This document shows positions 45,422-55,686 of a stretch of 64,000 bases of DNA, in pieces. How positions within the stretch are numbered: position 1 is the first letter of the stretch; each line of letters begins with the position of its first letter. The stretch is taken from positions 1,426,001-1,490,000 of the forward strand of contig BRON01000003.1 of the NCBI GenBank assembly GCA_024345305.1, written 5' to 3'. The position numbers and the translations under genes are program-made. A model generated the notes under the pieces. The model was not told the DNA's origin, did no database searches, and saw only the letters and a program-made list of their open reading frames with translations. This DNA comes from Mrakia gelida (lineage: Eukaryota; Basidiomycota; Tremellomycetes; Cystofilobasidiales; Mrakiaceae).

Positions 45422-47479
45422 ATGTTCTCCTCGTCGGTCAAGGCCTTAGCATCAGCTGGAGTGGCTACTGTATCTCGGAGACCGGAGCTCTCGTTGCTGC
45501 GACGGGCGAGCTCGTCAACTCGTCAAGCTCAACCTGTTTGTCCCTCCTTCCTTCTTGGTTGCTCTCTCTCGAGCTTCTCTCCTTGGCTTTCTTTGCTTCG
45601 AGCTCATAAAACAGAAGGTCTTTCGAAGCTGATGATTTCCCCCTTTGCGCCTTGCTCCATCTTAGCCTTCTCTGTCTACCGTCAAGGCAACGAAGAAGGG
45701 GAAAGCGAATCCTTCGACGTCCGGTCCTTCGAAACCCAAGCCGTCTCATCTACCAAAGCTGCTTCCGAAGGTCCGTACGAGACTGGCGGGCCTAGGCTTC
45801 GATGAGAGTCGAACATCTCGAGCTGACTTCGCCCTTTTACCCTCTTGTAGAACGCTCCAAAGGCGAAGGTGCGTCCCTCCTCCGAGCCCCTCTCTTCCTC
45901 CCTTCGATGGTTTGCAGACGCCTTCACAAAGGTTCACTCTCGTCCGACATCTTACCTTTGCTCCAGCAAATCTCCAAGAAACCATCGCCTTCCTCAGAAA
46001 TTCCAGTCAAGCCCATAAAACCTCTCGTTCGTCTCCTTTCCCTCGCCGCCGCCCTGCTCCATCCATCTCGCGTCCTCACTCATCCCTCCGTACCATGCTG
46101 ACCCTCTTCCCCTCCTGCTGTTACAGTCCGGATCCGAAGCTGGCTCGCTATCTCTTCTTGACGAGCCGGAACCAACGCCGCCTCGGTTGAGCGACAAGAT
46201 GGAGCAAACCAAGACTTGCGTCTTCGTTCGTTTTCCCTCCCTGCCTCCCTCGCTTCAACCTCGCTCTTGTTGGACCGAAGAGCTCCAAGCTTACGCACGA
46301 AGTTTTTGTCGATTATTTCTTATCTCTCTAGATCCATTCCGGCAAAGAACCTCGACCTTACTCCATCCTGGCCCTTCTCGAAGGCGAAGGTTTCCAGATC
46401 AAGGGACTGGTCGCGTCCGTTAAGGAGAAGGGAGTGTTCGTTGATCTCTACTCGAATGTGGAGCAGCAGAGAGCTTTAAAACTCGTGAGTGCTACGTCCT
46501 CAAACCTCTGCTCGCCGCGAAGTCTTTTTTCAGCTCAAGGAAGGCTTGATTCGACGACTGACGGCTCCTCGTCGCGTTCCGTTTCGTTCTTCGTCGTCGC
46601 TTGGCTTTCTACAGAAGAAGTTCCCCTTCCCCATCAAACCATCACCACGGAATCTCGAGTATGCCGACTCGGACATCGACACTAGCGTCAGTGCCTTCGA
46701 GGGGATCTTCGAATCGGCAGCGAGGGTCAAGGCAACATCGACAGCGGCAGCGAGTTCTCCTCTTCCTCCTCCTCTCACTTCCTCCCCTCAAAAGACATCG
46801 ACCACAACATCACCATCAACCTCCGTCAGTTCTAACCATCCTCTTCAAGCTCTCACTTCGCCTCCTCTCGGCCTAACCCTTCCTTCCTCTTTCCGGTCCT
46901 CCCGTCGCTCGTCTTCCTCCCTTCCAACAGCCCGAACCTACCACCGCCCCTTCCACCCCCACTTCCACTTCCACCCCTCCCAAACCCAAAATCATTGCAA
47001 CCACTCCACCACCATCCATCTCCACCCTTAAAACTCCCAAACCCCTCACACCCATCACCACGGACGCGTCTCTCTCCTTCAACCACGCCAAATTGACCCA
47101 GCTGCTGCAAGCTTCGAACGTCACCATTGAAACGATTCACTCCAACAGGGACCTGTTCAAGGGAGAGGATGGATCGATTTTCGCGCAGGTTGAGATTGTG
47201 AGTGCGAGTGCGAACGAGCGAGCGAGGAGGGTGGGGGGGGGAGGGAGGGAGAGAGAGAGAGAGAGAGCTGACTCGTTGTTGTTTTGTGTTGTGTTGGGTG
47301 GGTGATGTGCAGAAAGGGTTCCCTCATCGAGTTTATGTACGTTTTTCTTCCCTCTTCAGTACTCTCTGCCCTGAGGTTCGAAGCGAAGCTGACCCCGATT
47401 CGACGCGTTTCGTTTTCGACAGATCTCAACCTCTCTCGTCAACGCCCCTGCGCCGCCGCCGTCCAAAAAGCAGACCTGA
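45422..47479 (+). CDS. Probable mitochondrial protein of unknown function
   Basis: The start reads MFSSSVKALASAGVATVSRR and continues with Arg, Ser and Leu but almost no acids, which is the composition of a mitochondrial presequence. Later exons give ATKKGKANPSTSGPSKPKPS, NAPKAK, DEPEPTPPRLSDKMEQ, then a more structured part: IHSGKEPRPYSILALLEGEG, FQIKGLVASVKEKGVFVDLY, SNVEQQRAL, KLTQLLQASNVTIETIH, FKGEDGSIFAQVEI and the end LVNAPAPPPSKKQT (stop 47477-47479). A role in mitochondrial gene expression is possible but not shown. At least seven introns; those between 45520 and 46340 are only roughly placed. Confidence 0.5.
47228..47268. repeat. G-run and GA repeat inside an intron
   Basis: A purine tract (eight or more G, then GGGA units and about eight GA units) 20-30 nt after a GTGAGT donor in the last part of the mitochondrial-type gene. 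Confidence 0.8.
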
Positions 47480-47644
47480 TATCATGAACAACCAACACAC
47501 TCTCTTGCTTCATCCGCGAAAGAATCCAATGTGCCAGTTTTTCTTGCTCACGGCGACGGCCGAGTCTCGCCTCCGCTCGATTTATTTGAGCTCTCTGCCC
47601 TCGCTCCCTCCCTTGAGCTCCCAACCGTCAGCCCGTCAGCAGCG

Positions 47645-49832
47645 ATGAGCTCAACCGACACCCCAGCTCTCCTCATCTCAGGAACGTTCGTCTCTACTCC
47701 CATCCTCGGAGAACTTGAGATCTTAGAAGATCACTTGCTTGGTTCGTTTTGACGACTCTCCCATTCCCTTCCTTCCTTTCACCGAAGCTCACCCATCTCC
47801 CTTCTCTCCCTTCCACCCTCGCTCGCTCACTCGCCCCACTCAAACCCACTCCCTCAGCCGTCAACCCCCTGGGCTACATCACCTCCCTTTCTCCCCTCTC
47901 CTCTCCCAAAGCCGCTGCCCTTCTCCTCGCCGGCCAAGGATCTCAGGACGTTGAGCACATCGTCCTCCCTCCTCACTCGTTCCTCCTGCCCACCTTCACG
48001 GACCTGCATCTGCATGCTCCGCAGTTCCTTTATGCTGGGACGGGGCTGGATTTGCCGTTGATGGTTTGGTTGGAGAAGTTCGCGTTCAGGGTGAGTGGGT
48101 GAAGGAGGAAGAGGAGAGGGGATTGAGCTGACTTTTGGTTCGGTTGGCTTGATGGGTGCGACAGGCAGAGGAAAGGCTGGATGGGGATGAGAAGCTGGCG
48201 AAGTTGGTTTATGAGAGGTTAGGGAGGAGGATGATTGAGTGTGGGACCGGAGCGGGGTGAGTTGAGAACGAACGAGGAAGGGGAGGGCTGAAGGAAGGAG
48301 GTGAGGTGAGCTCGAGCGCGATAAGGGCTGACTCGCGTTCTTCGTTTTCGTTGGGTTCGATCAACAGGCTGATCTTCGGAACTATCAACCCTAAGACTAA
48401 GTGAGTTCTCTCTCTATCTCCTCGTACTCTGTGTTCATCTTTCGTACACTGCACCTCGCCTTCTCGAGCACGAGTTCAAGAGTCGAGCTCACCAACCCCC
48501 TCCTCCCAGCCTCATCCTCGCCTCAACCTTCCTACAACTCGGCCTCCGAGCCTACATCGGTAAACTCTCCATGGATCAAAACTCCCCTCCAACCTACATC
48601 GAACCCACTCCAGCCACCTCCCTGGCCTCCGCTTCAGCCTTCATCGAATCCATGCGATCCCTCACCTCCCCCCTCCCGCCTCACCGTCGACTCGTCCACC
48701 CCGTGCTCACACCTCGCTTCGTGCCCACCTGCTCGGACGAGCTGCTCGAGGGGCTGGGGGAGCTGGCGAAGAAGGAAGGGGTGAGGATTCAGAGTCATAT
48801 GAGTGAAGCGAGGGATCAGGTCGATTGGGTGAAGGAGACCAGGGGGACAGGGGATGTGGAGGTTTTTGAGAGGGTGAGTGAAAGGATCGTTTTCTCTTTC
48901 GGTCGTAGAGAAGCGTCTGTAGAGCTCGACGCTGATTCCCACCCCCTCCTGTTGCTTGTCGTTCGCGTTTGTGCTTCGTTCGACACGCCAGTGCTGCCTC
49001 CTCAACTCCTCAACCACCCAAGCGCACTGCACCTTCCTCCCTCAACCGACCATCGACCACCTCGCAGAACTAGGAACCTCCATCGCTCACTGTCCCTTAT
49101 CCAACGCTTACTTCTCCTCTCAGATCTTCCCTCTTCGAGAGTGAGTCGTTCATCTCGCCGTTCTCTTTTCCTCGTCGCGTCGAACCTCACTCACTCCCCC
49201 TTCCTTTCCTCCCCTCCCCCTCCCTCCCACCCCTTCGCCTCAGATGCCTCGACGCCTCCATCCCCATCGGCCTTGGCTCAGACATAGCAGGAGGCTACCA
49301 ACTCGACCTCCAAGTCCAAATGCGTCAAGCCGTCGTCGTCGCTCGTTTGCGGGACTCGCAGGTCAAGGAGGACTTCCTCGCGAGGGGAGAAGCCGGAAAC
49401 GCGAGACTGGAAGAGGAAGAAGAGGAAGGGAAGGACCTGAGAGTATCGTGGAAGGAGAGTTTGTACCTCGCAACGAGGGGAGGGGCGATGGCTTTGAACG
49501 AGAATCGGGTGGGAGGGAGGTTTGGTGTTGGGGAGGCGTTTGATGGGCAGTTGAGTGAGTTTGGCTGCGACCTTTTCCTTTCCTTTCCTTCGTGTGGAGG
49601 GGGCTCGCTCGACGATTTGAGAGTACTGACCTCTCCTCGTCGTTCACCAGTCCAACTCGTCGACCCCGGAACCTCTCGCGGAACAGGCTCGCTCGATTTC
49701 TTCGACCTCGAGGTTGGAGTGGTGGAGGGAGAGGGAGCGTTGACGTTCGAGCAGATGATGGAGAGGTGGTGGTGCAACGGAGATGGGAGGAACAGGAAGG
49801 GAGTTTGGGTGCAAGGGAGGAGGTTGATGTGA
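47645..49832 (+). CDS. GUD1: Guanine deaminase
   Basis: Zinc hydrolase that converts guanine to xanthine in purine salvage and catabolism. From Met 47645 (MSSTDTPALLISGTF) the family motifs appear in order: LPTFTDLHLHAPQFLYAG (HxH metal motif), LPLMVWLEKFAF, GLIFGTIN, LGLRAYIGKLSMDQ, IQSHMSEA (metal His), TQAHCTFL and IAHCPLSNAYFSS, and IGLGSDIAGGYQLD (catalytic Asp). The C-terminus (ESLYLATRGGAMAL, GEAFDGQL, LVDPGT, QGRRLM) matches amidohydrolase ends. At least seven introns; the stop is TGA 49830-49832. A short acidic run (about EEEEEEGKD) sits near residue 410. The length of about 500 residues is normal for the fungal enzyme. Only 165 nt separates it from the preceding gene. Confidence 0.9.
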
Positions 49833-50069
49833 TGCGTTTTCGTTTCGTTCGAAGCGCGTCGAGGCGGAGCTGGAGAAGAGCAGTCGCGTCGTTTTTGGTG
49901 CAAGCTGAGGCTCGAGCTCCTGCCCACCACGTGAAGGTTGATCTGCTGAGTCTTGCGAACCGCGCTCGAGAGGAGGGAAGACGCGTCGCGTTCGAGGGAC
50001 AATAACATGACCACAAACAACCGAGAACCCGAACTCCTCCTACTCGACAGGCTCCATTTCGACACCTCC

Positions 50070-50974
50070 CTACATCGCCTCCACCCTAACTCTCATCCCA
50101 CCCTCATGATGACCTTCCAGCAACTGCAGCACTCCCTCCTCAAAATCCTCCCTCAATCTCTCGTCCTTCACACGCAACACCACCTCCTCCAGTCTCAACC
50201 CGACCTCCTCCATCCTCTTCCTATCAAACAACGGCAGCACCATACTCCCCAACACCGCTCCCTTCCATCCCATCCTCAAGAAATCTCCTTCGAGACACGC
50301 GACGTCCTGGCTTGGTTCGTATCGCTCGAACGAGTCGGCGAACTCGATCGTGAGAGTTTGAAGTTTCGAAGGCTCCGAGAGGGTACAAAGGAAGACCGGA
50401 AGGACCTTGGATTGGGAGGAGAGGAGGATGTTGGTGAGTTTGAGGTGGAGGAGGGGTTGTTGGTGGGATGAAACGGACGACGGCGACAACGCGGGAGGCT
50501 GGTCTCGGACGATGCTCGCGAGCGTCGGGAGAGTTTGTGGGAGTTCTTGACGATGCGATGTATGAACGCCGGAGAGGTGAAGTGAGTTCGGGGAGGAGGT
50601 GCGTAGGACGAGAATGGGGAGGGTGGTGGGAGTCCGACGGACCAGCCGAGGGAGGGGCGGGAGCTCGTCGTTCGATGAGGAGGGAGTGAGGGAGAGGGAG
50701 TTGCAGAGCGGTTTGTGAGACTTCCAGGCTGTTCGTTGGCACTCCTTGCTGCAGTAGCGGACTAAGGGATGTCCAAGAAAGGGGAACGACAAGGTCAGCA
50801 AGCCAGTCTTCGCCCGTTCGAGCTCGCAAGGAAGGTCAAAGGAGGAAGCGGGGAGGGAGGGAGGGGAAGTTCGAGCTCACTTTTCGAGCAACGAGAGCAC
50901 GTTAACTTCGCTGGCTTCGAGCAGAGCCCACAAGTCTTGGGATTTGAGCAGTCGACAGTGTTCTGGGAGGCCAT
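50070..50974 (-). CDS. MYND zinc-finger protein
   Basis: CDS complement(50070..50761, 50881..50974), 261 residues. The N-terminus is a complete MYND finger across one intron: CGLCSKPAKLTCSRCSK, then IRYCSKECQRTAWKSHKPLC. All eight zinc ligands are in their standard spacing. MYND fingers bind Pro-rich partners. The remaining 200 residues include LPILVLRTSSPN, HLKLTNILLSSQSKVLPV and a Glu/Arg-rich helical end (KRMEEVGLRLEEVVLRVKDE). No enzyme domain such as SET is present. Similar small MYND proteins with unknown C-termini are common in basidiomycetes. It converges with guanine deaminase over a 237-nt gap. Confidence 0.75.
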
Positions 50975-51312
50975 ACGAAGCAGGTTGAGGTGCGAGGTGG
51001 TCGTCTGAAGGTGGGAAACAAGAAGGTCGGCGAAAGGACGAGTGAACCCTCGTGCCTGGCGTCGGCGCTGAGTCGATCTGGTCTAGGCTCCTTTGATTTC
51101 GTTCGCTCTAATCAGAATGATATCTTCTTAAAGAGTCCCTTCTTCTTGGCTAGGGAGCCCGAAGTTGAAGGAGAGGGAGGAGGTTCGCGAGCAAGGATAT
51201 CGACGACGGACGGACTCGCGACGCAGGGCCGAATCTGAATCTGAGAAACGTCATTCATCAACAATCGACTCCTGGACTACGGCCTTGAAACCTGCAGACA
51301 TTGAGGGTCGAT
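50975..51312. other. Spacer between MYND gene and FKBP12 gene
   Basis: 338 nt holding the MYND promoter and the FKBP12 3' UTR, both on the minus strand. No gene is supported. Confidence 0.45.
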
Positions 51313-52509
51313 CTAGTTGACTGTTCGAGAGGGGCGAAAGAGGGGTCAAGGTCAGCTTCGGTTCGACGAGAGCGAGTGTTTCAAAGAGGGAGGGAAAGAG
51401 ATGGACGGGACGTACTCTTGAGGAGCTCGACCTCGAAGATGAGGGTGGATCCCCCGGGGATGATGGGAGGGTAACCGTTGGCTCCGTCTGTAGCGGTAAA
51501 GAAGTACGAGAGTCAGCGTGTGCAAGAAGTCGAGAAGCCGCGAAGGGAAGGAGACAGGGAGGGAAGGGAAGCCGAGGGAGGCCAAAGGGAAGCGAAGATG
51601 ACGGAAAGGACTCACAAGCGTAGTCAGGAGTGCAGATGAGCTTGGCCTTCTGTCCGATGGAGAGCTGGGGAACTCCCTCATCCCATCCCTTGATGACTCG
51701 TCCAACACCCTGCGAAGAGAAGCAGATGAACGAAGAGGAGCGGAAGAGGTCAGCGAGCTAGCTCCTTCGAGTCTCGTTTGACGCGTAGGAGCTCCGGAAC
51801 GAACGATAGCGGTCTTGAAGGGGTCAGATCGGTCTCGGGAAGAGCTGAAAGGAAGAGAGAAGCGGATCAGTAAAGTCGTTCGAAGGAAGGAGAGGGCTGA
51901 AGACCAAGGGGGCGGATGGGCTGAAAGAGGTCACAGAACTCACTCGAACTTGGCTCCAGTGCTCTGAAGGGTTCCGACGTCTAGAGGAGGTAGCAGGGGT
52001 GCATACACGATCAGTCAGGTGAGTCTATACGGGGCTGAGCTACGAGGAGAAGGCGCTGAGCTCGTCCAAAGCTCGTCCAAACGACGAAAGAGCTCGTTTT
52101 TCGACCAAAACGCCCCAAAAACGTCGAGATATGGCTGGAGAACGTACAATGGATGGTCACAGTGTCTCCCTTGACCGGAAAGTTGACTCCGTCTCCGGGG
52201 GAAATCTGTTTTAAAGGTCGGTAAGGACGTCTCGTCAGCGATCTCGTTCCGCTTCACGTTCGTTCCGTTCGTAGCTCCCTCCATCCCTGCCAGAGCTCAA
52301 AAGCACACGGGATCTGTAGCCAGACACAGCCCCGAGTCCGCTCTACCCAGAAACCCAGCTTTTGACCCACCCGAGGCAGCCCAGCAACACTTCTGCTCCC
52401 CACATCTCTCCTTCCTTCCCCCCCTTCCTTCCATCGCCTTCCTTCCCTCCTCAGGACTTCCTGACAAAAAATGGTAGCTGGGACTCACAAGCTCGACAGT
52501 AACTCCCAT
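51313..52509 (-). CDS. FPR1: FKBP12-type peptidyl-prolyl isomerase
   Basis: Cytosolic prolyl isomerase and receptor of FK506 and rapamycin. CDS complement(51313..51320, 51416..51487, 51616..51709, 51805..51844, 51944..51980, 52148..52205, 52489..52509), 109 residues, exactly family length, every phase closing. The active-site and drug-binding residues are seen in TIHYVGTL (Tyr), KFDSSRD (Phe, Asp), DPFK (Phe), [10 protein letters not shown] (Val, Ile, Trp), DYAYGA (Tyr) and [11 protein letters not shown] (Phe). The gene has seven exons; the last is 8 nt (codons finishing KIN and the stop) and the first 21 nt. One donor is GTTCGT. Identification is firm. Confidence 0.96.
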
Positions 52510-52832
52510 TGTAGGTTTGGTTGAAGAAAGGAAACGGGTGGAGGGTGTGAAGGTAGGGGTTTTGGGGATGGAAGTTCGAAGAGAACGGAGGAGAGACATG
52601 GACGAGGAGGGGGGACGAAAGAGGACCCTCGATTCGAAAGGAGGTGTGGAACAATTCGTCAAAAAACGTCATCGAAAAATGTGTTTTGGGAAGATTTAGC
52701 AGTACTGAAGCGTACTCGCATCTATAGAGCTGATCCTCCCTCGAAAAAAGGGAACAAAAATCGACGAGATCGAAGCGAAGAAGAAGACGCGTCCCGGTTC
52801 GTCTCCGTCCGACTTCCCTCCTTCTCTACCGT
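52510..52832. promoter_or_regulatory. FKBP12 promoter region
   Basis: 323 nt upstream of FKBP12 and downstream of the monooxygenase stop, both on the minus strand. It contains AATGTGTTTTGG and other AT-richer text near 52680 that could be part of the promoter. Confidence 0.4.
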
Positions 52833-55140
52833 CTAGTAACCCAGCAGCTCCTGCCTCAGAGCCTTCGCTCCCTCTCTACTAACGATCCACTTTTGATCCG
52901 TCTTCTTCCAAACTCCCTCTTTCGGGCACTCCCCCTCAGCAGCTTCTCCCTCTCCGATCCCCTTGAGCCAGTTGTCCGCGTTGGTGACCTGCACGCGAAG
53001 GGGAACCGAACGCCAGTCAGTTCAAGTGAGCTCGCAGAGAAGAAGAGAAAGGTCGAGGCTCACCTCAGCGGGATATCCGACGCAATGTCGGTTGCCTTCG
53101 AGCGTGAACGAGTGAGCGAGAGGAGGGAGACCAGCAGGGATTCGACGAAGCTCCTTCCAGGCTCGAACAGCGAGACGAGCTTGAGTTTCACCTAGTCGGA
53201 AAGGGACGACCATGTAGGCTGTTCGGATACGGAAGAAGAGATGGGGAGGACAAGCAAGTCAGTCGAAAGCTCGACGCGCGGAAAGGGAAGATCGAAACGA
53301 GAACTCACCCAAACCGACGAAGATAATCGTGGGATCTGAAAGGTAGAACATCTGACACGACTCGTCCAGTTGATCGACTTGTCCTGCTCCTCCGTTGTAC
53401 GAGTTCTCGTCGACTTTGCTCGAGGGAGGAAGCGCGTCGTCCCCTTCGCCGGTGTGGAAAGTTCGAGGACGAGTGACGGGATGGGAGTTCCAAGGCGCGT
53501 CCGTTGGGAGGCAGAAGGGGAAGTAGAAGTTGTATCTGAGAGGAGATAAAAAGGGGAAATCAGTACTCAAGCGCCATTGAGATGCGAAGCGAAGATGCGA
53601 GAGGTCGGAGGGAAAACGAACCCAGTCGCGAAACAGATCATGTCCAGTTTCGACGAGTCCATCTCGGTGCCATCCGAAAAGACGATGATACCAGCAGGAT
53701 TGATGAGAGATATTCGAGGGCAGAGCTCGATCTCCTTCGTCCATGGAGCTGATCCCTCAGGGTAAACCTCCGACGGTGCCGAACGCGTCGACTGGTAGAT
53801 CTTGGACTTGGGAGAGTCTGAAGGCGACGCGATGTTGAGGAGAGCGAGGTCTCGGCATATGTCACCTCCCTAAACATCGAAGAGAACAAGAAGGCCGCGA
53901 TAAGAAGTCAGCAAGGCAGAGAAGAGAGGGGGGCGACGCGTTCGAAAAGGAAAACGAGAAAACGTACCGACGCTCTCGACCCAACCACGAGGATATTCTG
54001 ACCATGGTACTCATCCGCTGCTCTCCACCATCGACTGCAGATGTTAAGAGGTCGGAGGAGACGTCAGCTCTTGATATTTGAGCTCGTTCTAACGCGAAAA
54101 GAGAGGAACAACGAAAGCGAGCGTCGACAAACTGACCTATGTGTCACCTTCCCCTTGTAGTTCCAGAGTCCCTGAACGTAGGGGATGTAAGGATCCGAGT
54201 AATGTCCATTTGCGATGACTGCGGCCAACGAAATCAAGCTCAGCCTCGGACCACAGAAGAGGAACGAAGAAGAGAACGCGAGACTCACCGACGTGGCTGA
54301 AAGTCTCCGTCGACACCACTCCCCCCGTCGAGCTCTCCACACTCCATCTCTCCTCATCCGATGCCGCTCCAGGAGTATGATACACTCGAGTGACGAGAGT
54401 GCTGAAGCGAATGCAACGGCGAAGACTGAGACGCGACCATGCGAAGAAGGGGGGTTCAGCGACCAACTCGACTTCGAGCTCACTTCCTCTCCTCCTTCCT
54501 CCTTTTCGTGGACTCACTCGTTCTTATCGGCGTAGCCCTGTAGATAATTGAAGATCTTATCGTGGGTAGGGAAGATATCGGTCCCTTCAGGGAAACCGTT
54601 CCCTCGGAAGGCCATCCTTTTTTCGTCGCAAAACCAGACATTCAAAAAAGGGAAAGGGAGGGAACAGGTCAGCTCCGTCTTCCGTCGAACGAAGGGAAGG
54701 CGAGCTCGCTAGAGCTCAACTGTTTCACTACTCACACCTCATTCGGCAAGTTGGTCCTCAAGTTCCTATACAGAGCAGTGGGAGGCACGATTCCAGGTTG
54801 ATCTCGTTCCTCGAAGGTCCTAGGGATGGCCTGACCTGAGGGTGAAAAGACGAGCTCGCACTCGCCCGCATCTTCGTCGAACTTCCTGTTTCCATCGTTC
54901 ACCCGACCCAGCAAGCTCGAGTCAGCCCTTTCTTGCTTGAAGTTGGAAGGAAGAGGGGTGCAGGTAAGCTCACCATAGTCCTCCAACATCCTCCCTAGCT
55001 TCGTAGGCAACGATCTGTTCTTGAGCGACTCCTCCAGCAACGAGTTGACCGATGGATGCTAGGCCGAGCGCTCCTGCTCCGAGGACGGCGACGCGAGTGA
55101 GAGGCGGAAGGGAGGTGGGTGTGGATTCTGAGAGGGGCAT
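52833..55140 (-). CDS. Flavin-containing monooxygenase
   Basis: FAD/NADPH enzyme that oxygenates soft nucleophiles (N or S). From Met 55140 the text MPLSESTPTSLPPLTR, VAVLGAGALGLASI gives the FAD-binding GxGxxG motif. Further on: YRNLRTNLPNEVMAF, GHYSDPYIPYVQG, the FMO-identifying stretch YKGKVTHSRWW, VVGSRASGGDICRDLA (the NADPH-binding loop; the middle Gly is Ser/Ala), LDMICFATGYNFYF and SDPTIIFVGL. The end is LGY at stop 52833-52835. The length of about 500 residues is usual. At least nine introns, most with GTGAG donors. The substrate is unknown; yeast FMO1 oxidises thiols, but related fungal enzymes serve many pathways. Confidence 0.85.
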
Positions 55141-55686
55141 GGTGGGTTGTTCGAAGAAGGGAGATAAGCTTGAGAAAAAAGCCGTGAAGTGGTTCGGGAG
55201 GAAGAAGCGAAGTTGAGCTCGAGATTCGGATTCGTTTTCAGCCCTCGACGGTCAGGTCCGAGTCGCCGCCGAGCTTTATCTGGGACTTTTTCGTAGTAGA
55301 ACCCGAAGGGGTTGTGGTCTTCGTAGTAGATGCGTACGGTCACTCGGATGAAGGTGCTGAGAAGTGAGCAAGCGAGGAAGGGAAAGAGCGCTCGAACAGG
55401 GTTGCTGGTGGTCGCGTCGAGTCAGCGAGAAAGATTCGGTGTATAAGAAGCCAACTGGACGAATGCGAGGTAGGTAATAGTAGTAGTAGAAAGAGGAGTA
55501 ACCAAGAGAGATAGAAAAGTGAGCGAGAAAAACGAGCAAAGCACAAGAGGAGGGAAAAGATGCGGAGATGGGAGGAGATAGAGAGTCGAAAGAGAGAGGA
55601 GAGGGTCGTTACAAGAGTTAGACAAGAAGAAAGTAGAGAAACGAAGAGAGAAAGTCGTGAATATTAAAAGAAGAGAAGAAGAAGCC
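55141..55686. other. Spacer between monooxygenase and ROM2
   Basis: 546 nt: the promoter of the monooxygenase and the 3' UTR of ROM2. AT-richer text around 55430-55680 (GTAATAGTAGTAGTAG, ATATTAAAAGAAG) fits a 3' UTR. Phe/Ser-rich frames on the minus strand are not credible genes. Confidence 0.45.

Noticed and set aside
47228..47268. GA/G repeat as a functional element
   Set aside because: A simple purine microsatellite inside an intron explains it; nothing else points to a function.
55276..55625. Small hydrophobic Ser/Leu/Phe/Tyr-rich frames on the minus strand
   Set aside because: They occupy AT-richer purine-rich DNA that fits the ROM2 3' UTR and have no conserved features.
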